Shown here: piece after piece, positions 60,215 through 64,000 of the stretch | How the letters are laid out: every line of letters begins with the position of its first letter | Position numbering within the stretch: position 1 is the first letter of the stretch | NCBI GenBank assembly: GCA_013298145.1 | Contig: JAAFJO010000005.1 | Location: 186,001-250,000 of the forward strand | Origin: Betaproteobacteria bacterium | Lineage (GTDB): Bacteria > Pseudomonadota > Gammaproteobacteria > Burkholderiales > Casimicrobiaceae | Reading direction: 5' to 3' | Length of the DNA stretch: 64,000 nucleotides | The notes under the pieces: generated by a model | The model's database searches: none | What the model saw: the letters and a program-made list of their open reading frames with translations, nothing else | What the model was told of the DNA's origin: nothing | Translations under genes and position numbers: made by a program

Positions 60215-60784
60215 TTAGAGACCGATTTTGCGTTTTACGAAAAAAGCAATTACAGCAACCATCCCCAGAAGAAAAATGGCGATAGCGGCATAAGCCCATT
60301 TGGGCAAATCACCGATTCCGTGCGAATGTCCGTGATCGTGACCGTCGTCTTCCGAATGCGCTTCTTTGAGAATTAGATCGGCCGCCAGCAAATCCGCTTC
60401 GTTACCGCGTGTTATCGTGAATGAAAACGCAACGCTGTCTTTGGCGCTTTTGAGCGCATCGAACGCAACGCGATAAGTGCCGTCAGGCTGCGCCGCTGCG
60501 ATGCCCTTGATGCCTGCTGCCTCAAAGTCAATCTTTGCGTCGGCAACGGGTTCATTCGTTAAGAACCGATCAAGGTAGAGCGTGACGCCGTCTTTCTCGT
60601 AGATGCCAACGAGTTCGAATAAATCGCTATGCGTTTCGAAACGAGGACTACTAGGTCCGGCCGCGGCAGGCGCTGCGTCTCCGTGATCGTGGCCTGGGCC
60701 CGCTATCGAAAGAGAGGTGAGTGACGCTGCAATCACGAGCGCGAGCGTCGCAGACGCGTGTTTGATGGACTGTATAAAGTTCAT
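60215..60784 (-). CDS. His-rich exported protein with C-terminal membrane anchor
   Basis: 189 aa. Signal peptide ending SIAGPGHDHGD, whose GPGHDHGDAAP start is shared with the adjacent adaptor. A periplasmic beta-sandwich-like domain follows (ETHSDLFELVGIYEKDGVTL and YLDRFLTNEPVADAKI), then a His-rich stretch HSEDDGHDHGHSHG and a membrane segment (WAYAAIAIFLLGMVAVIAFF). I recall similar domains attached to metal RND adaptors, so an accessory metal-handling role is likely. Its ATG overlaps the end of the outer membrane gene. Confidence 0.82.
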   Translation of the reverse strand: MNFIQSIKHASATLALVIAASLTSLSIAGPGHDHGDAAPAAAGPSSPRFETHSDLFELVGIYEKDGVTLYLDRFLTNEPVADAKIDFEAAGIKGIAAAQPDGTYRVAFDALKSAKDSVAFSFTITRGNEADLLAADLILKEAHSEDDGHDHGHSHGIGDLPKWAYAAIAIFLLGMVAVIAFFVKRKIGL

Positions 60785-62157
60785 GGCAGATTCCCCAGCG
60801 CCTGCTGCAAGCGCGAAATAGCGTGTTCAACTTGAAGTTCGCCGCGAGCTGCGTCGCGCACTGCATTCGCTCTCTCGCCTTCAATGCGAAGTCGAGTCGG
60901 TAGATCAAGTTCGCCTAAGCGAAAGGCCTTTTCATAGAGCGAAGCGGCTTCAGAAGCGAGTTCGGCGCGACGTTTTACGAGGGGCACGCGCGCCTCTGCG
61001 GTTGCAAGCGCAAGCTCTGCGACGCGAATTTCACCCAGCACCGTGCGTTCAGCGCTCAGCGCTGCGCCGTCAGCTTCCGCGAGTTCACGCGTAGCCTGCG
61101 CTGCGCGCGGCGCATTGAAATTACCGAAACGAAACGCCGCATCGAATGGAATCGAAAATCCGATTCGTGCGCTGCTTTTGCTGCCGCCTTCGTTGGTGCG
61201 TTCGTTCGCTAGTGTGAACTTTGCCGAAGGCGGTTCGCTCGAAACACGATTGGCTTCATCGAGCCTCGCGCGTGCTGCCGCGCTTGCGAGACGTGCTTGC
61301 GTCAGCGATGCGTGCGACTGCGAAGGTATGTGAGAGGTCGGTTTACTCTCTCTCGATTCTGCGATTGCAGTTACGCTCGGTGCCGTCACATCGTTACGCG
61401 CTCCACCCACGAGTTGAGTCAGCAATGCGTACGACGCGTTCAACTTTCCGCGCGCTTCGGTCACGGCTGCCTCAGCGAGCTGTACGGCCGCTTCCGCCTG
61501 CAACGTATCCACTCGCGCCGATTCGCCCGCACGAGTGCGGCGTGCTGAATCGGCAGCGAGCGATTTCGCGCGCATGGCCTCATCTTCAGCAAGTTTCAAA
61601 TCGCTTTCCGCAGCGCGCGCGGCCCAATACGTTTCGCGCACTTCGCCTGCAAGTTTGAGTCGTTGCGACTCGATAGCAGCTCGCTGAGTGGCAGCTTCTG
61701 CGTTTGCCGTTGCAGCCTGCAAACTACGGCGATGGCTTGTGGCAATCGGTGCTGTAACTTCAAACTCAATCTCGCGCAATCCCTCACGGCTGGACGATTT
61801 CGTAATCGCATCCGTGCGAATGCCTGCGTCGAGCGAGGGAGGCCCTGCGAGCCACGAGGTTGCGCGCTCTTGCTTCGCTTTCGCTTCTGCGTCAATGGCT
61901 TCACCCAATTTCGCAACGGGATCGTTCGCCCAAGCCTGAGCATAGAGTTCGGAAAGCGTCCAGCGTTTTTGATTGGCTGTTGTGGCTGCAGATTGGGCAC
62001 GTGCGCCGCTCGCTGCGAGTGCGCTCAGCGTGAAAAGAAGTAGCAGCCGCGAAACAGAAGTTCGGAAGACGCGCTGATGTGCGTGTCGCACGGACGCGCC
62101 GCTCAGCATTCGCAGCCATCCGCGCAAGCGCGCGAAGAAAACGGTGTTGGATGACAT
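60781..62157 (-). CDS. TolC-family outer membrane efflux protein (CzcC-like)
   Basis: 458 aa. Export segment LLLLFTLSALAASGARAQS preceded by an Arg-rich leader; a start at a later Met is possible but none lies between the leader and the signal core. The mature part is a long Ala/Glu-rich helical coil typical of OEP/TolC channels (RWTLSELYAQAWANDPVAKL, SYALLTQLVGG, PTRLRIEGERANAVRDAARGEL). It forms the outer membrane duct for the RND pump. Confidence 0.9.
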   Translation of the reverse strand: MSSNTVFFARLRGWLRMLSGASVRHAHQRVFRTSVSRLLLLFTLSALAASGARAQSAATTANQKRWTLSELYAQAWANDPVAKLGEAIDAEAKAKQERATSWLAGPPSLDAGIRTDAITKSSSREGLREIEFEVTAPIATSHRRSLQAATANAEAATQRAAIESQRLKLAGEVRETYWAARAAESDLKLAEDEAMRAKSLAADSARRTRAGESARVDTLQAEAAVQLAEAAVTEARGKLNASYALLTQLVGGARNDVTAPSVTAIAESRESKPTSHIPSQSHASLTQARLASAAARARLDEANRVSSEPPSAKFTLANERTNEGGSKSSARIGFSIPFDAAFRFGNFNAPRAAQATRELAEADGAALSAERTVLGEIRVAELALATAEARVPLVKRRAELASEAASLYEKAFRLGELDLPTRLRIEGERANAVRDAARGELQVEHAISRLQQALGNLP

Positions 62158-62308
62158 AGTGACTCGGAATCAATCGAATGAATGGACGCGTGCGTATTGA
62201 GCAACGCGATTCGAGGGCCGAGAGAAACGTGCTTTCGGCGCGCCTATCTCCTAGATTGCGCGAGTATCGTTATGAGAGCGACGTATCCTCAGCCGATTCG
62301 CCGAGTGG

Positions 62309-62665
62309 TTACCAGTTGGGGCGTTCGATGCGGTCGCTGAGACCGATTTGTAGAGGCGTTTCGCGCGAGTGAAAGCCAATGTTCGCGTCGTGCCGCTCAT
62401 TGGTCGCGGTATTGCCTGGAAGCAAAGCAGAGGCGTGGCAAAACAGGTGACACGTTACGCACTCACCAAAGCCGCAATCACTCTCGCTTGCACGATCGTG
62501 ATCGTGCGAGTCGTGATCGTGGGTTACGCGTACATCGTTCGCAGTTACTTCGTGCGCATGCGCATGGCTCACATCATGTGTCTCTGCCGACGCCAAACCG
62601 CTCATCATCGCGAGAGAGATCGCGAGAAGTGCGCTTACAAAGCGTTTAACCGGTTGAGTGAACAT
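62309..62665 (-). CDS. His/Cys-rich periplasmic protein (CzcI-like position)
   Basis: 118 aa from the ATG at 62665; upstream codons from 62749 precede the signal peptide and are excluded. Signal peptide PVKRFVSALLAISLAMMSGLASAE, then HDVSHAHAHEV, THDHDSHDHDR and a Cys group in ESDCGFGECVTCHLFCHAS. The composition indicates metal binding in the periplasm. Small proteins in this place in czc-type operons (CzcI) modulate expression; similarity beyond composition is weak. Confidence 0.78.
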   Translation of the reverse strand: MFTQPVKRFVSALLAISLAMMSGLASAETHDVSHAHAHEVTANDVRVTHDHDSHDHDRASESDCGFGECVTCHLFCHASALLPGNTATNERHDANIGFHSRETPLQIGLSDRIERPNW

Positions 62666-62752
62666 GGATTGCGAAAACGATTTTGCGTGATACTGCAATC
62701 GGTCAGATGTTAGCGCAGCGTGAAAGTTCCGTGTTGAACGTGACCACACGAA

Positions 62753-63385
62753 CTAAACGGGCTTCGCCTTGAAACTCGCAAGCTCGCTGTTAGCTTGTCG
62801 AATCACTTGTACGCCGGATTGGATCGCAAGCGCCGCCATGAATCCGGCGACTAATACATCGGGCCACAACGTACCTGTGCCAAATACGCCGACGGCGGCA
62901 AGCATCACGGCAACGTTGCCGAGCGCATCGTTGCGCGTGCAGAGCCACACTGAGCGCATGTTGGCGTCGCCATTGCGATACACGTAGAGAAGAAACGCGA
63001 CGCCGACGTTTGCTGCGAGTGCAAGTGCGCCGATGACGCCCATGCTCATTGCCTCAGGCACAGCCCCTTGTCCGACGTTCCACATCGTTTTTGCCGCGAC
63101 GACCACGCCGAACGCGATCATCGTCCAGCCTTTCCACAATGCGGTGCGCGAACGCCATGGGGCCGCAAGCCCGAGTACCGCTAGCGAGACGGCGTAATTC
63201 GCCGCATCACCCCCGAAATCAATGGCGTCGGCGAGTAGCGATACCGAATGAGACTGCCACCCAACGGCGATCTCGACGAAAAACATTGCTAGATTGACGA
63301 CCAATGCAACCCACAACGCGCGCGTAAATGCGCCACTTGGAGGCCGTTCGTTATCGTAATTGTGTTCGTGGCAGTGGGCGGACAT
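62753..63385 (-). CDS. Cation diffusion facilitator-type transporter
   Basis: 210 aa, CDF family with a short His-rich start (MSAHCHEHNYDNE). Six membrane segments; the transport-site residues are in LLADAIDFGGDAANYA and CTRNDALGNVAV. The usual C-terminal cytoplasmic domain of CDF proteins is lacking, as in some CDF subgroups. It exports divalent cations (Zn, Cd, Co or Ni) into the periplasm by proton exchange. First gene after the MerR-type promoter. Confidence 0.88.
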   Translation of the reverse strand: MSAHCHEHNYDNERPPSGAFTRALWVALVVNLAMFFVEIAVGWQSHSVSLLADAIDFGGDAANYAVSLAVLGLAAPWRSRTALWKGWTMIAFGVVVAAKTMWNVGQGAVPEAMSMGVIGALALAANVGVAFLLYVYRNGDANMRSVWLCTRNDALGNVAVMLAAVGVFGTGTLWPDVLVAGFMAALAIQSGVQVIRQANSELASFKAKPV

Positions 63386-63416
63386 CGGTGGCTTTCGTTA
63401 ATCGTTAGTGTTTCTC

Positions 63417-63447
63417 ATTAAAAACCTTTGAGTTACTACAATGTCAA
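63417..63447 (-). promoter_or_regulatory. MerR-type promoter/operator with 19-bp spacer for the metal operon
   Basis: On the minus strand TTGACA (63447-63442), a 19-base spacer and TTTAAT (63422-63417). The spacer region carries an imperfect dyad centred on AGT-A-ACT, as in CadR/PbrR operators. The long spacer is the hallmark of MerR-activated promoters. Transcription runs into the CDF gene. Confidence 0.82.
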
Positions 63448-63474
63448 GCACGCTTCTGTACAAGGGGAGGGCTC

Positions 63475-63903
63475 ATGCAAATTCGCGACGTATCTGCACA
63501 CGTTGGCCTCAGCACTGAAACCATTCGGTACTTTGAACGCGAAGGCTTGATCGATCCGCCGAACCGGAACACGAACGGCTATCGCCGCTACACGCGTTCA
63601 CAGATCGAGCGTCTTCGCTTCATCGCAAATTGCCGAAGTCTGGAGATGTCGCATGACGAAATTCGCCAGCTTCTCGACGCTGAGAAATCGCCCGATACAG
63701 AGTGCGAAACAGTGGCGGGCGTGGTGCGGCACCATGTTGTGCATGTCGAGACACGCATTTCACTTTTGCAGGAGTTGCTGAAGGTATTGAAGTCTGTCGA
63801 AGCATCCTGCGCGCATGATGGCGCGATGCGCGCGTGCGATGTGATGAAAGCGCTATCGACACCCATTCACTTGAGCGATGCGGGTCAGAAGACGCACCTA
63901 TGA
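63475..63903 (+). CDS. MerR-family metal-responsive regulator (CadR/PbrR-like)
   Basis: 142 aa. Winged-helix start: VSAHVGLSTETIRYFEREGLIDPP then NTNGYRRYTRSQIERLRFI. The dimer helix follows. Metal-site cysteines: Cys in DTECETV near residue 79, and Cys residues in ASCAHDGAMRACDVM near the C-terminus, the Cd/Pb-type pattern of two late cysteines. GGGGAGGG lies five bases before the ATG. It is divergent from the efflux operon, whose promoter lies between. Confidence 0.92.
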   Translation: MQIRDVSAHVGLSTETIRYFEREGLIDPPNRNTNGYRRYTRSQIERLRFIANCRSLEMSHDEIRQLLDAEKSPDTECETVAGVVRHHVVHVETRISLLQELLKVLKSVEASCAHDGAMRACDVMKALSTPIHLSDAGQKTHL

Positions 63904-64000
63904 CGCGGCACGCAATAAAAAACGCTTCGTTAGCCCACGCTTTACCGGGGCCGAAAGAGAAAATACACGTAAGTTAAAAAAAAGAAAAATTTACTGTAGC
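63904..64000. other. Window end, no feature
   Basis: About 97 bases, AT-rich at the end (AAAAAAAAGAAAAATTTAC), with no supported gene or terminator. Confidence 0.4.

Noticed and set aside
1-64000. CRISPR array, prophage or insertion sequence
   Set aside because: No regularly spaced direct repeats, no integrase, transposase or phage structural gene was found; the repeats seen are dispersed palindromes.

Overview
The window looks like a chromosomal segment of an aerobic betaproteobacterium, probably Burkholderiales-like. The basis is a tctC/Bug-type solute receptor, the tpiA-secG-tRNA-Leu-nuo gene order, a complete 14-gene nuoA-N operon, Liv-type ABC transport and beta-oxidation genes of that style. 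This placement comes from gene content and protein style, not from a phylogenetic search. No rRNA, CRISPR array, prophage, integrase or complete insertion sequence was seen.

Layout. 235-5691 (minus) is a catabolic operon: galD, ligJ and ligK homologues for the lower 4-oxalomesaconate (gallate/protocatechuate 4,5-cleavage) pathway, a VOC protein, an exported intradiol-dioxygenase-like lipoprotein and a Bug receptor. A divergent LysR regulator is at 5781. 7027-7293 holds tRNA-Cys and tRNA-Gly. 7403-9226 has an aromatic/aspartate aminotransferase and a short BLUF photoreceptor. 9456-14722 is a branched-chain amino acid-type ABC transporter (livK, then livHMGF). 14823-18680 is a very large PilZ-like/DUF1631/GGDEF/EAL protein. 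19263-29930 is a fatty-acid or CoA-thioester block (FadB-like, M20 peptidase, thiolase, acyl-CoA dehydrogenase, two SDRs, VOC). 30082-33621 has YchJ, NudB, a barnase-type RNase with its barstar, a CoA-binding protein and a four-domain beta/gamma-crystallin protein. 33865-50421 is tpiA-secG-tRNA-Leu-nuoA to nuoN. 50723-55253 has an aldehyde dehydrogenase, a Rieske oxygenase and a glutamine-synthetase-like ligase, the last two translationally coupled. 55441-63385 (minus) is a heavy-metal RND/CDF efflux operon driven by a textbook MerR-type promoter, with a divergent CadR/PbrR-like regulator.

The most unusual feature is the density of palindromic repeats and how they relate to genes. Family A (CCTCTCCC/GGGAGAGG hairpins) occurs about eight times. 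It lies in frame inside the acyl-CoA dehydrogenase gene (two full copies), nuoG, the Rieske oxygenase and probably the GS-like gene. In four of these copies the right arm is read as HPLPEGEG or a close variant. Family B (TGTAGGCGCGGGCTTGACC inverted repeats) sits at gene ends so that its TAG is the stop codon of three genes. A further repeat (family D) supplies the stop codon of a fourth.

Functionally the segment combines aromatic-acid and amine catabolism, acyl-CoA oxidation, amino acid uptake, respiratory complex I and metal efflux. Several annotated starts were moved to internal ATG or TTG codons on the basis of Shine-Dalgarno sites, overlaps and family length; the reasons are given in each entry.
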